Shown: positions 9,148 through 17,011 of the stretch, one piece after another
How the letters are laid out: every line of letters starts with the position of its first letter
Position numbering within the stretch: position 1 is the first letter of the stretch
NCBI GenBank assembly: GCA_051117315.1
Contig: JBNPEA010000008.1
Coordinates: forward strand, 1-51,664
Length of the DNA: 51,664 bases
DNA from: Salinarimonas sp051117315
Lineage (GTDB): Bacteria > Pseudomonadota > Alphaproteobacteria > Rhizobiales > Beijerinckiaceae
Direction: 5' to 3'
The notes under the pieces: model-generated
What the model was told of the DNA's origin: nothing
Seen by the model: the letters and a program-made list of their open reading frames with translations, nothing else
The model's database searches: none
Made by a program: the position numbers and the translations under genes

Positions 9148-9328
9148 GCCGGCGCGGCGGGACCTCGAGGTCGGGCTCCGTCCCGCCGAGCAGCGCCAGC
9201 CGCCGCGCGCTCTCCTGCGCGATCAAGGCCTTCAACGCCTTCTGGACGACCTCGGCGTCCGTCTCGATGCCGGTGAGCTGCTTGGCCCTGGCGAGAAGCG
9301 CGGCGTCGGCGGGGACCGTGGTGGACAT
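9134..9328 (-). CDS. VapB-like short protein without partner toxin
   Basis: The 64-aa protein begins MSTTVPADAALLARAKQLTG and continues IETDAEVVQKALKALIAQES, the arrangement of the ribbon-helix-helix part of VapB/DUF2191 antitoxins. The second half, LALLGGTEPDLEVPPRR, resembles their toxin-binding tail. No PIN-domain (VapC) gene follows: the next gene is xylB, which overlaps it by 14 bp. It may therefore be an orphan antitoxin or a small DNA-binding protein taken into the xylB transcript. Confidence 0.65.
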   Translation of the reverse strand: MSTTVPADAALLARAKQLTGIETDAEVVQKALKALIAQESARRLALLGGTEPDLEVPPRRREPA

Positions 9329-9440
9329 CGCTGGCTCCTGTCGGTGTGGCCTTTCGTTAGCAGATCCGAAGGCCTACCGCGAGGCGATCGGCTTTGGGAG
9401 CCTCGGCCAGCGCCGTTCGGCGCGTCGGGGCTTCATGAGC

Positions 9441-9471
9441 AAGAGAGACCCCGTCGACGAACTCGGCGGGG
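9441..9471 (-). terminator. Probable intrinsic terminator of ubiB
   Basis: An 8-bp stem with one mismatch (9449-9456 with 9464-9471) and a 7-nt loop lies 12 bp past the ubiB stop. On the minus strand it is followed by TCTCTCTT. The T-tract is interrupted, so terminator strength is uncertain. Confidence 0.5.
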
Positions 9472-9482
9472 CTTTCGTTCGC

Positions 9483-11048
9483 TCAAAACAACGAAACCAC
9501 CAGCGCGATCGCGATCACCCACACCCCGATCACCAGCGCCCGGCCGCGCCCCGCCGCCGCCTCGCCGGCGCGCTCGATCGACGAGGGCGCGAGCGCGACG
9601 CCGCGCTCGGTGCCCTGCTCGAGCTGCACCAGCAGCCGCTCGGCGCGCACCGCGATGTCCGGCAGGTCCTGGAGCACGCCGAAGAGCGTGCGAGCGCCGC
9701 GGCCGACGTCCTCGATCCGGCCGATAGGGCCGAGGTTGCGCTCGATCCACTCGCGCACCACCGGCTCGGCGATGGTCCACATGTCGAGATGCGGGTCGAG
9801 CCGGCGGGCCACGCCCTCGACCACGACCATGGTCTTCTGCAGCATGACGAGCTCGACGCGCGTCTGCATCTCGAAGATGGCGGTCACTTCGAAGAGCAGC
9901 GCCAGCACGCGCGCCATGGAGATCTCGTCGGCGCGGCGATCGTGGATCGGCTCGCCGATGGCGCGGATGGCCTGGGCGAAGTCGAGCACGGAATGGCGCG
10001 GGGGAACGTAGCCCGCCTCGAAATGCACCTCCGCAACCTTGACGTAGTCGCGCCGGATGAAGCCGAGCAGGATCTCGGCCAGGAAGCGCCGCTCGCGGTG
10101 GCCGAGCCGGCCCATGATGCCGGTGTCGACCGCCACCAGCCGCCCGCGCGCGTCGACGAAGAGGTTGCCCGGGTGCATGTCGGCGTGGAAGAAGCCGTCG
10201 CGGATCGCCTGGCGCAGGAAGCTCTGGATCACGATGCGGGCCAGCGCCACCCGGTCGTGCCCGGCGGCGTCGATGTCCTCGGGCCTGTTGAGCTTGATGC
10301 CGTCGATCCACTCGAGGGTGAGCACCTCGCGGTCGGTGAGGTCCCACTCGGGCTTCGGCACCTTGAACTCGTAATCGTCCTTGGTGTTGTCGGCGAGTTC
10401 GGAGAGGGCGGCGGCCTCGAGCCGCAGGTCCATCTCGATGACGACGGAGCGCGCCAGCGTCTCGACCACCTCGACCATCTTGAGGCGGCGCGCCTCGGGG
10501 TCGTAGCCCTCGAAGACGCGCGCGGCGAAGCGCATGTCCTGCAGGTCCTGCGCGAAGCGCTGGCGCACGCCCGGGCGCACGACCTTGACCGCGACCACCT
10601 GCTCGCCGCCCTCGGGCGTCTTCATCACCGCGCGGTGGACCTGGGCGATGGAGGCGGCGGCCACCGGCTCGCCGAAATGCGAGAAGATCGCCTCGATCGG
10701 GCGCCCCAGCGCCTCCTCGACGACGCGCACCGCCTCCTCGCGCGGGAAGGGGGGCAGGCGGTCCTGCAGGCTCTCGAGGTCGCGCGCGGCCTTGAAGCCG
10801 ACGATGTCGGGCCGTGTCGCCAGGAACTGCCCGAACTTCACGTAGGACGGCCCGAGCCGTACCAGCGCCGCGGACAGGCGGCTCTCCGAGGAGCCCGCGT
10901 CCCGGCGCTCGATCAGCCGCGCGAGCTTCACCCCGAGCCGCGGCAGCGGCGGCAGGACGGAGGCGTCGACGAGCGCGAGCGCGCCCTCGCGGGCGAGCAC
11001 CCAGCCGGCGCGCGTCGCGCGCGCGATGTGGACGAGATTGCCGATCAC
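9483..11048 (-). CDS. ubiB: UbiB protein-kinase-like ATPase for ubiquinone biosynthesis
   Basis: The 521-aa protein shows the ABC1/UbiB family features: the KxGQ motif in VRLGPSYVKFGQFLATRPDI (about residues 67-86), an Ala-rich loop in GEPVAAASIAQVHRAVM, the lysine in VVAVKVVRPGV, FFHADMHPGNLFV as catalytic loop, and VAVDTGIMGRLG as metal-binding motif. The C-terminus ends in a transmembrane helix (ALVIGVWVIAIALVVSLF). UbiB is an atypical kinase-fold ATPase needed for coenzyme Q synthesis at the inner membrane, probably for extracting or moving lipid intermediates. It lies 13 bp downstream of ubiE in the same operon, a common alphaproteobacterial order. Confidence 0.95.
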   Translation of the reverse strand: MIGNLVHIARATRAGWVLAREGALALVDASVLPPLPRLGVKLARLIERRDAGSSESRLSAALVRLGPSYVKFGQFLATRPDIVGFKAARDLESLQDRLPPFPREEAVRVVEEALGRPIEAIFSHFGEPVAAASIAQVHRAVMKTPEGGEQVVAVKVVRPGVRQRFAQDLQDMRFAARVFEGYDPEARRLKMVEVVETLARSVVIEMDLRLEAAALSELADNTKDDYEFKVPKPEWDLTDREVLTLEWIDGIKLNRPEDIDAAGHDRVALARIVIQSFLRQAIRDGFFHADMHPGNLFVDARGRLVAVDTGIMGRLGHRERRFLAEILLGFIRRDYVKVAEVHFEAGYVPPRHSVLDFAQAIRAIGEPIHDRRADEISMARVLALLFEVTAIFEMQTRVELVMLQKTMVVVEGVARRLDPHLDMWTIAEPVVREWIERNLGPIGRIEDVGRGARTLFGVLQDLPDIAVRAERLLVQLEQGTERGVALAPSSIERAGEAAAGRGRALVIGVWVIAIALVVSLF

Positions 11049-11061
11049 GAAGCGACGCCCA

Positions 11062-11838
11062 TCAGATCTTCCAGCCCGAATGCAGGCGCACGATCCCGCC
11101 CGTCATCGGCCGGTGCGTCACGCGGCGAAAGCCCGCCTCCTCGATCATGTCGGCGAAGACGCCAGGCGTCGGGAAGCGGCGGATCGACTCGACGAGGTAG
11201 CGGTAGCTCTCCGCGTCCCCCGTCACCGCCTTTCCGATGCGCGGGATGACGTTGAAGGAATAGGCGTCGTAGATCCGGTCGAAGCCCGGGATGTCGGGCT
11301 GCGAGAACTCGAGGCACAGGAACCGTCCGCCGATCCGCAGCACGCGATGCGCCTCGGCGAGCGCCGCCTCGATGCGCGGCACGTTGCGGATGCCGAACGC
11401 GATCGTGTAGCCGTCGAAGCTCCGGTCCGGGAAGGGCAGCACCTCGGCATTGCCCTCCACGAAGGTGGCGCGCGAGCCCCAGCGCGCCCCGGCGCGCTCG
11501 CGGCCCACCGCCAGCATGTCCGGGTTGATGTCGAAGACCGTCACGTGCGCCGCCGGGCCGGCCTCGTCGAGGACGCGGAAGGCGACGTCCCCGGTGCCGC
11601 CGGCGACGTCGAGATGCGCGAAGGGCCGTGTGCGCGGCGGGCGCAGGGCGGCCACCATCGCGTCCTTCCAGGAGCGATGCAGGCCCGCCGACATCAGGTC
11701 GTTCATCAGGTCGTAGCGGCGCGCGACGGAGCGGAAGACGTCGTCGACGAGGCCCTGCTTCTCATCGAGCGGGACCGTCCTCTCGCCGAAATGGGTCGTG
11801 CCCACATGAGGCTTGCCCGTCGTCGTCTCGTCCACCAT
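11062..11838 (-). CDS. ubiE: Ubiquinone/menaquinone C-methyltransferase UbiE
   Basis: The 258-aa protein has the UbiE start region HFGERTVPLDEKQGLVDDVF, the SAM-binding LDVAGGTGDVAFRVL, VTVFDINPDMLAVG, and the family-specific FDGYTIAFGIRNVPRIEAAL and FCLEFSQPDIPGFDRIYDAY. It methylates the benzoquinone ring during ubiquinone synthesis using S-adenosylmethionine. The start MVDETTTGKPHVGTTHFGE was chosen because the 60 residues possible upstream have no family similarity. It is transcribed away from mutM and leads the ubiE-ubiB operon. Confidence 0.97.
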   Translation of the reverse strand: MVDETTTGKPHVGTTHFGERTVPLDEKQGLVDDVFRSVARRYDLMNDLMSAGLHRSWKDAMVAALRPPRTRPFAHLDVAGGTGDVAFRVLDEAGPAAHVTVFDINPDMLAVGRERAGARWGSRATFVEGNAEVLPFPDRSFDGYTIAFGIRNVPRIEAALAEAHRVLRIGGRFLCLEFSQPDIPGFDRIYDAYSFNVIPRIGKAVTGDAESYRYLVESIRRFPTPGVFADMIEEAGFRRVTHRPMTGGIVRLHSGWKI

Positions 11839-12038
11839 GGCGTCCCGTCCGTTCTCGCGCGCTCGCGCCGCTCGTCGCCGGGAGACATAGCGAAAGCCGC
11901 GGCGCGAGGCTATCTGATCTAGGCTAGGTGGCGGCTTTTCCCACCCGCCGCCCTCGTCCGCGACCCCGAGTCCCATCCTCCACGCCCCATCCCTCACGCC
12001 CGTCTCCCGAGACCCCAACTCCCGAGCCCCGCCTCCAG

Positions 12039-12923
12039 ATGCCCGAGCTTCCCGAAGTCGAGACCGTCCGCCGCGGGCTGGAGCCCGCCATGGTGGGCGC
12101 GCGGTTCACCCAGGTGGACCAGCGCCGGCCGGACCTGCGCTTTCCCTTCCCCCCGCGCTTTTCCGCGCGCCTGAAGGGCGCCGAGGTGCGCGCGCTCTCG
12201 CGCCGGGCGAAGTACCTCGTCGCGGACCTCTCGACGGGCGAGAGCCTGATCATGCATCTGGGCATGACCGGCCGCTTCACGGTGGCGCTCGGGCAGGCGG
12301 TGATCACGCCGGGCGAATTCCACTACGAGCCCGACACGATGCCGATACACGACCACGTCGTCTTCGATTTCGACACCGGCGCGCGGGTCACCTACAACGA
12401 CGTGCGGCGCTTCGGCTACATGGATCTCGTGCCCTCGGCCGGCCTGGCGGAGTGCAAGCATTTCAAGGGCATCGGCATCGAGCCCTTGGGAAACGCGCTC
12501 TCCGGCGAGACGCTGGCGCGGCTCTTCCACGGCAAGATCGCCCCGCTCAAGGCGGCGCTCCTCGATCAGCGGCTGATCGCGGGGCTCGGCAACATCTACG
12601 TCTGCGAGGCGCTCTTCCGCTCCGGGCTCCACCCGGAGGCGCCGGCGGGGATCGTCGCGACCAAGACCGGGCGGCCGCGGGCGAGTGCGCACCGGCTCGC
12701 CGGGGAGATCCGCGCGGTGCTGAACGAGGCGGTCGCGGCGGGCGGCTCCACCCTGCGGGACTTCGCCCACGCCGACGGCTCGCTCGGCTATTTCCAGCAC
12801 ACGTTCAAGGTCTACGACCGCGAGGGCGAGCCCTGCCCGACGCCCGGCTGCGGCGCCACGGTGGAGCGGATCGTGCAGTCGGGCCGCTCGACCTTCTACT
12901 GCCGTCGCTGCCAGATCCGGTGA
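12039..12923 (+). CDS. mutM: Formamidopyrimidine-DNA glycosylase
   Basis: The 294-aa enzyme starts MPELPEVETVRRGLEPAMVG; after Met removal Pro1 is the catalytic nucleophile and Glu2 assists. The conserved lysine is in RRAKYLVADL, the H2TH region includes LLDQRLIAGLGNIYVCEALF, and the C-terminal zinc finger has four cysteines (CPTPGCG ... FYCRRCQ). It removes 8-oxoguanine and formamidopyrimidines and nicks the abasic site. The ATG at 12039 is fixed by the need for Pro at position 2. It is divergent from ubiE, a conserved arrangement in alphaproteobacteria. Confidence 0.98.
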   Translation: MPELPEVETVRRGLEPAMVGARFTQVDQRRPDLRFPFPPRFSARLKGAEVRALSRRAKYLVADLSTGESLIMHLGMTGRFTVALGQAVITPGEFHYEPDTMPIHDHVVFDFDTGARVTYNDVRRFGYMDLVPSAGLAECKHFKGIGIEPLGNALSGETLARLFHGKIAPLKAALLDQRLIAGLGNIYVCEALFRSGLHPEAPAGIVATKTGRPRASAHRLAGEIRAVLNEAVAAGGSTLRDFAHADGSLGYFQHTFKVYDREGEPCPTPGCGATVERIVQSGRSTFYCRRCQIR

Positions 12924-12951
12924 GGGGCGTGGTGACGAGCGGATTTGAGCC

Positions 12952-13365
12952 TCAGCCGCCGAAACGCCGCGCCACCGAGCGGGAGAGCCGCTCGCCCTCG
13001 TCGAGGTAGCCGGCGATGGCGCGCTCCGCCGCGGGCGTGCAGACGCGGTAGGTCAGCGCGAAGGCGCGGTAGCCGCGGTTGTAGGCTCCGGCGAGCCGCT
13101 CCGCCCGGGCCTCGCCCTCGGCGTCGATGAGGCCCTGCATGCGCGCTGGCCACTCGGCCGCGTCGTCGGCGCCGCACAGGTCGCGCAGGAAGGCGAGGGC
13201 GCCCATCACCTCCGAGAGCCGCAGGAGCTCGGGCTCGTAGGCCGGCGGCGTCTCCGGCGGCGCCGCCGGCGGCTCGTCTTGCGCGCGGGTCGGCACGGCG
13301 GCGACGAGAAGAAGCGTGGCCGCGAGAAACGGTGCCGCGAGCGCACGGGCGATGCAGCGCCTCAT
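12952..13365 (-). CDS. TIGR02301 family exported protein
   Basis: The 137-aa protein begins with a signal peptide (MRRCIARALAAPFLAATLLL, Ala-rich cleavage region before QDEPPAAPP). It continues with a Pro-rich linker and a helical domain containing LLRLSEVMGALAFLRDLCG, ARMQGLIDAEGEA and YNRGYRAFALTYRVCTPAAE. The two cysteines could pair in the periplasm. This matches the conserved TIGR02301 proteins of Rhizobiales, whose function is unknown. The gene overlaps the upstream NUDIX gene by 4 bp, so the two are probably translated together. Confidence 0.85.
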   Translation of the reverse strand: MRRCIARALAAPFLAATLLLVAAVPTRAQDEPPAAPPETPPAYEPELLRLSEVMGALAFLRDLCGADDAAEWPARMQGLIDAEGEARAERLAGAYNRGYRAFALTYRVCTPAAERAIAGYLDEGERLSRSVARRFGG

Positions 13366-13841
13366 CGGTCGCCCTCCGCCATGGCGATCGCCGCGCGCAC
13401 GATGTCCGGCAGGCCCGGCGTCGTCGGGAGGGTCTCTGCCTCGGCGGCGTCGACCCAGCGGATCGCCTGCGCCTCCGGCCCGATCTCGCCCTCGCCCGCG
13501 CGCCAGTGAGCCGCGTGCGCCTCGATGACGAAATGCGACGCGACCCGCCCGGCCTCGTCGCGCAGGATGATCTCGACCGGGCGGATGCGCCCGATGATCT
13601 CGGCCGAAACGCCCGTTTCCTCGTCGAGCTCGCGCAGGGCCGCCTCGGCCAGTGTCTCGCCGGGCTCGACGAGGCCGCCGGGCAGGGTGAACAGGCCGCG
13701 CATCGGCTCCTTGCCGCGCGCGGCGACCAGCACACGGCCGTCGCGCACGACGGCGACGCTCGCGGCGAGGAAGGGGCGGGAGGGATTGAGGCGCTCGTGT
13801 GTCACGGCTCGGTTTGTCGCCAATCCGGCGCGGAAGGGCAA
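13362..13841 (-). CDS. NUDIX hydrolase
   Basis: The 159-aa protein carries a complete Nudix box, GX5EX7REUXEEXGU, within LPGGLVEPGETLAEAALREL followed by DEETGVSA (about residues 54-81). The domain starts at ASVAVVRDGRVLVAARGKEP. Such enzymes cleave a nucleoside diphosphate linked to another moiety; the C-terminal EAQAIRWVDAAEAETLP is of the ADP-ribose pyrophosphatase/MutT-like kind. A GTG at 13805 (VTHERLNP) is an alternative start that removes 12 residues. It leads a two-gene operon with the TIGR02301 gene. Confidence 0.88.
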   Translation of the reverse strand: MPFRAGLATNRAVTHERLNPSRPFLAASVAVVRDGRVLVAARGKEPMRGLFTLPGGLVEPGETLAEAALRELDEETGVSAEIIGRIRPVEIILRDEAGRVASHFVIEAHAAHWRAGEGEIGPEAQAIRWVDAAEAETLPTTPGLPDIVRAAIAMAEGDR

Positions 13842-13957
13842 GCGCGGCTTTCGCCGGGTGCGTTCAGCCGGTCGGCTGTCATGCGGGCGTCGGGCGTCCG
13901 CGCTATGGAGCCGGCTGCGCGTCCTCGCGCGCTCGTCTACCGTCCGGAGCCCCGCCG

Positions 13958-14575
13958 ATGAAGCGCCTGTCCGAAACGCCCCTCCTCCACCCCGACGCCC
14001 GCGTCGTCGACACGCGGCTCGGCCGCTTCACCGAGGTCGGCGCGCGCACGCGCCTCGTCGAGAGCGCGATGGACGACTATTCCTACATCGTCGAGGACGG
14101 GGAGGTGGCCTACACCACGATCGGCAAGTTCACCTCGATCGCCCGCGCCGTGCGTATCAACCCGGGCAACCACCCGATGGAGCGGGCGAGCCAGGCGCAC
14201 TTCACCTACCGTGCCTCGACCTACTGGCCCGGCGTCGAGGAGGACGAGGCGGCGCTCTTCGCCTGGCGTCGCTCGTTCCCGGTCTCGATCGGCCACGACG
14301 TCTGGATCGGCCACGGCGCGGTGATCCTGCCCGGCCGCACCGTCGGCAACGGCGCCGTGGTGGGCGCGGGCGCGATCGTCACGAAGGACGTCGCGCCCTA
14401 CACGATCGTCGTCGGCAACCCCGCCCGCCCGGTCCGTCGCCGCTTCGCCGAGCCGATCGCCGAGCGTCTCCAGGCGCTGGCCTGGTGGGACTGGGACCAC
14501 GAGCGGCTGCGGCGGGCGCTGCCGGACTTCAGGGAGCTGGGGGTGGAGGGGTTCCTGGAGCGGCATGGGGGGTGA
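13958..14575 (+). CDS. Hexapeptide-repeat acyltransferase of phosphonate loci
   Basis: The 205-aa protein is a left-handed beta-helix transferase of the xenobiotic acetyltransferase type: early coils DARVVDTRLGRFTEVG, an insertion with the conserved NPGNHPMERASQAHFTYR, and later coils IGHDVWIGHGAVILPGRTVG, NGAVVGAGAIVTKDV and YTIVVGNPARPVRRRF. Close relatives occur in C-P lyase operons (the TIGR03308 phosphonate group), which fits its position beside phnF and phnG. It probably acetylates a phosphonate or a pathway intermediate. The start at 13958 is preferred to the ATG at 13799, which adds unrelated residues. It converges on a NUDIX gene 4 bp away. Confidence 0.87.
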   Translation: MKRLSETPLLHPDARVVDTRLGRFTEVGARTRLVESAMDDYSYIVEDGEVAYTTIGKFTSIARAVRINPGNHPMERASQAHFTYRASTYWPGVEEDEAALFAWRRSFPVSIGHDVWIGHGAVILPGRTVGNGAVVGAGAIVTKDVAPYTIVVGNPARPVRRRFAEPIAERLQALAWWDWDHERLRRALPDFRELGVEGFLERHGG

Positions 14576-14579
14576 GAGA

Positions 14580-15014
14580 TCACCCCTCCACCCCGGCTTC
14601 CTCCATCTCCAGGTACACGACGCCGCGCGTCAGGGCCGCGTGCACGTAGGGCACCGTCTCGACCGCGACGGCGGCGAGATCGAAATAGCCGATCTCGGCG
14701 ATCTTGGCGGGCTCGCAAATGGTCGGCTCGGCGGGAAGCGAGGTCAGCTCGAAGAAGAAGGACTGCCAAATCGCCGATCCGACCCGATTGTGCACGAGCG
14801 TGCGGAAGGCGAGATCGTCCGCGCGGACGACGAGCCCGATCTCCTCCGCCACCTCCCGCACCAGGGCGGAGCGCGGTGTCTCCCCCGGCTCGACGCGCCC
14901 CGCGACGCAGGAGAGATAGCCGGCGCGGTACGGCGTGCCGGCTCGTCGCACGAGCAGATGGCGTCCGTCGCGGACGTGGACGAGATGGCTCGCCAGATGG
15001 GCGATGGGCGTCAA
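14580..15014 (-). CDS. NUDIX hydrolase in the phosphonate locus
   Basis: The 144-aa protein contains the Nudix box in VAGRVEPGETPRSALVREVA followed by EEIGLVV (about residues 37-63). An FFFELTS strand and a C-terminal Glu-rich helix follow. It lies between the hexapeptide transferase and phnF, on the strand of phnF and 63 bp downstream of it. C-P lyase chemistry passes through ribose triphosphate and diphosphate intermediates, so a pyrophosphohydrolase here could clean up a side product or take part in the route; that is inference from position only. A general housekeeping role is equally possible. Confidence 0.82.
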   Translation of the reverse strand: MTPIAHLASHLVHVRDGRHLLVRRAGTPYRAGYLSCVAGRVEPGETPRSALVREVAEEIGLVVRADDLAFRTLVHNRVGSAIWQSFFFELTSLPAEPTICEPAKIAEIGYFDLAAVAVETVPYVHAALTRGVVYLEMEEAGVEG

Positions 15015-15077
15015 GGTCTCGCCTCCGGCGGAACGGACATGATCGACTCGGCTCGACGAACATCACGCGCGGTCAGC

Positions 15078-15836
15078 TCACCACTCCACCACCATCTCCA
15101 CCCGGTCCGCCGGGAACAGCGCTCGCGTCGCCTGGATCCGCGTGCCGGACGGGTCGACGTTGACGTTGTCGAGCACGAGCAGGATGCGTCCGGGGGCGAG
15201 GTCGAGCGCGGCCGCGTCCTCCCCGCCGGCGGAGCGGGCCGTGACGGTGCTGGCGAGGCGGCTGTAGTCCGTGATGCCCATGGTCGCGTAGGCGCGCGTC
15301 AGCGAGCCGGTCTCGCGGTACAGCGCGTCCAGGCCGGTGAAGCGGGGAAGTGGAAAGACGTTGGTGGAAAGCGCGATCGGCGTGCCGTCGGCCGCGCGCA
15401 CGGTGACGAGCTCGAGCACGGGCGCGCCCTCGGCGATCCCGAGGCGATCGGCCGCCCACGCGTCGGCCGGGCGCTCCCGCGCCGAGATCAGGTCTCCGGA
15501 CGCCTGCCGCCCCGCGCCCGAGACGATCTCGGTGAAGCGCGTGCGCGGGCCGATCGGGTAGGCGAGGGGGCGGGCCTCGACGAAGGTGCCGCGCCCCTGC
15601 GTCGCGCGCACCAGGCCGCGTGAGGCGAGCACGCCGAGCGCCCGACGCACCGTGTGGCGGTTCACGCCGAAGCGCTCCGCGAGGTGGGTCTCCGCCGGGA
15701 GCCGGTCTCCCGGCGTGAGGCGGCCGGCGGCGATGTCGGCTTCGAGCCCGTCGACGATCTGGCGCCAGGCGGCGACACCCTCGCCGCGGACGAGGGAGGC
15801 GGGGTCCGAGCGGGCGGCGGGATCGGAGCGGGGCAT
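15078..15836 (-). CDS. phnF: GntR-family repressor of the phosphonate operon
   Basis: This 252-aa HutC/FarR-type regulator has an N-terminal winged helix (about residues 25-90: GDRLPAETHLAERFGVNRHT, VRRALGVLASRGLVRATQGR, GTFVEARPL) and a UTRA effector-binding domain (SARERPADAWAADRLGIAEG ..., ILLVLDNVNVDPSGTRIQAT). It is divergent from phnG and almost certainly binds the inverted repeat at 15870-15889. The natural effector of PhnF proteins is not firmly established. The PhnF symbol rests on family plus context. Confidence 0.93.
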   Translation of the reverse strand: MPRSDPAARSDPASLVRGEGVAAWRQIVDGLEADIAAGRLTPGDRLPAETHLAERFGVNRHTVRRALGVLASRGLVRATQGRGTFVEARPLAYPIGPRTRFTEIVSGAGRQASGDLISARERPADAWAADRLGIAEGAPVLELVTVRAADGTPIALSTNVFPLPRFTGLDALYRETGSLTRAYATMGITDYSRLASTVTARSAGGEDAAALDLAPGRILLVLDNVNVDPSGTRIQATRALFPADRVEMVVEW

Positions 15837-15852
15837 GTCACCAAAACTTCAT

Positions 15853-15889
15853 TTGACGGAGTCGATGGGTTGTCTATATCACTAGACAA
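15853..15889 (+). promoter_or_regulatory. phnG promoter overlapping a PhnF-type operator
   Basis: A -35 hexamer TTGACG (15853-15858) is followed after 16 bp by TATATC (15875-15880) as a candidate -10. A perfect inverted repeat, TTGTCTA at 15870-15876 and TAGACAA at 15883-15889 with a 6-bp spacer, covers the -10. Its symmetry and place between phnF and phnG fit a HutC-class repressor site blocking RNA polymerase. The next ATG downstream is phnG at 15921. Confidence 0.8.
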
Positions 15890-15920
15890 TCTTCGACGCC
15901 ATGCTTTTCCGGAGCGGCGC

Positions 15921-16379
15921 ATGCCCCCCGACGCAACCTCCTCCACGGACTTCGCCGCGCGCCAAGCCACGATGCGGCTGTGCGCCCTCGCGCGTACCGA
16001 CGAGCTCGACGCCGCGCTGGCCGCGCTCCGCGCCCCGGACACGGTCGCCGACCTGCGCCGGGCGGAGACCGGGCTCGTCATGCTGCGCGGCCGCATCGGC
16101 GGCGACGGCCGGCCCTTCAATGCCGGCGAGGCGACGGTGACCCGCGCGGCCGTGCGGCTGCCGACCGGGCAGGCGGGCTTCGCCTACCATCTGGGCCGGG
16201 ACGCCGCCCGCGCTCGCAAGGCGGCGATCCTCGACGCGCTGTTCCAGGCGCGGCCCGAGGCGGTGGAGGCGGCGCTCGCACCGGTGGACGCACGCGTCGC
16301 GGCGGAGCGCGCCGCGGAGGCGCGCCGGGTCGCGGCCACCAAGGTCGACTTCTTCACCATGGTCCGTGGGGATGACTGA
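15921..16379 (+). CDS. phnG: C-P lyase core subunit PhnG
   Basis: The 152-aa protein (E. coli PhnG is about 150) starts MPPDATSSTDFAARQATMRL and contains the PhnG-type ETGLVMLRGRIGGDGRPFNA and GEATVTRAAVRLPTG, with RKAAILDALFQ and KVDFFTMVRGDD at the C-terminus. PhnG-H-I-J form the C-P lyase core; with PhnI, PhnG and PhnH help join phosphonate to ATP, releasing adenine. It is the first gene of the operon, 32 bp after the operator. The ATG at 15921 follows a GGAGCGG element. Confidence 0.95.
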   Translation: MPPDATSSTDFAARQATMRLCALARTDELDAALAALRAPDTVADLRRAETGLVMLRGRIGGDGRPFNAGEATVTRAAVRLPTGQAGFAYHLGRDAARARKAAILDALFQARPEAVEAALAPVDARVAAERAAEARRVAATKVDFFTMVRGDD

Positions 16380-17007
16380 GATGCAGGCCGCCACCACCGC
16401 GCTCCCGGACGCCCCGGCGGACGCCCTCGCCCCCGGCTTCGCCGACCCCGTCCTCGACGCCCAGGCCGTGTTCCGCGCGGTGATGCAGGCGCTCGCCCGC
16501 CCCGGCACGCCGCAGATGCTCGTCGTCGGCGTCTCGGCGCCGGCGCCGCTGACGCCGGCCCTGGCGGCGATCGCGCTGACGCTCGCCGACCACGAGGCGC
16601 CGCTCTGGCTCGACGCGCCGCTCGCCGCCGCGCCCGCGGTGGCGCAGTGGCTGCGCTTCCACACCGGCGTGCGGATCGTGGCGGACGGGCGGGACGCCGC
16701 CTTCGCGCTGGTCTGCGACCCCGCGGCGCTCGCGCCGTTCGATCGTTTCGCGCTCGGCGAGCAGGCCTATCCGGATCGCTCGACGACGCTCGTCCTCGCC
16801 TGCGATCGGCTCGAGACGCGCGACGGCCTCGTGCTGGAGGGGCCGGGCATCCAAGGGACGGCCCGGCTCTCCGCCGCGCCGCTGCCGGCGGACTTCGCGG
16901 CGCGCTGGCGGGCCAACGGTGCGCTGTTCCCCTGCGGCGTCGACGTCCTCCTCACCGCCGGCGATCGCGTCGTCGGCCTGCCCCGCACCACCACGATCCG
17001 GGAGTGA
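16372..17007 (+). CDS. phnH: C-P lyase core subunit PhnH
   Basis: The 211-aa protein contains GFADPVLDAQAVFRAVMQAL, ARPGTPQMLV, LTLADHEAPLWLDAP and the C-terminal NGALFPCGVDVLLTAGDRVV followed by LPRTTTI, all typical of PhnH, the dimeric pyridoxal-fold-like subunit of the C-P lyase core. Possible starts are GTG 16366, ATG 16372 and ATG 16381; 16372 was chosen because its ATG overlaps the end of phnG by 8 bp, as at other junctions in this operon. It is required for conversion of phosphonate to the ribose triphosphate phosphonate. Confidence 0.94.
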   Translation: MTEMQAATTALPDAPADALAPGFADPVLDAQAVFRAVMQALARPGTPQMLVVGVSAPAPLTPALAAIALTLADHEAPLWLDAPLAAAPAVAQWLRFHTGVRIVADGRDAAFALVCDPAALAPFDRFALGEQAYPDRSTTLVLACDRLETRDGLVLEGPGIQGTARLSAAPLPADFAARWRANGALFPCGVDVLLTAGDRVVGLPRTTTIRE

Positions 17008-17011
17008 GCCC

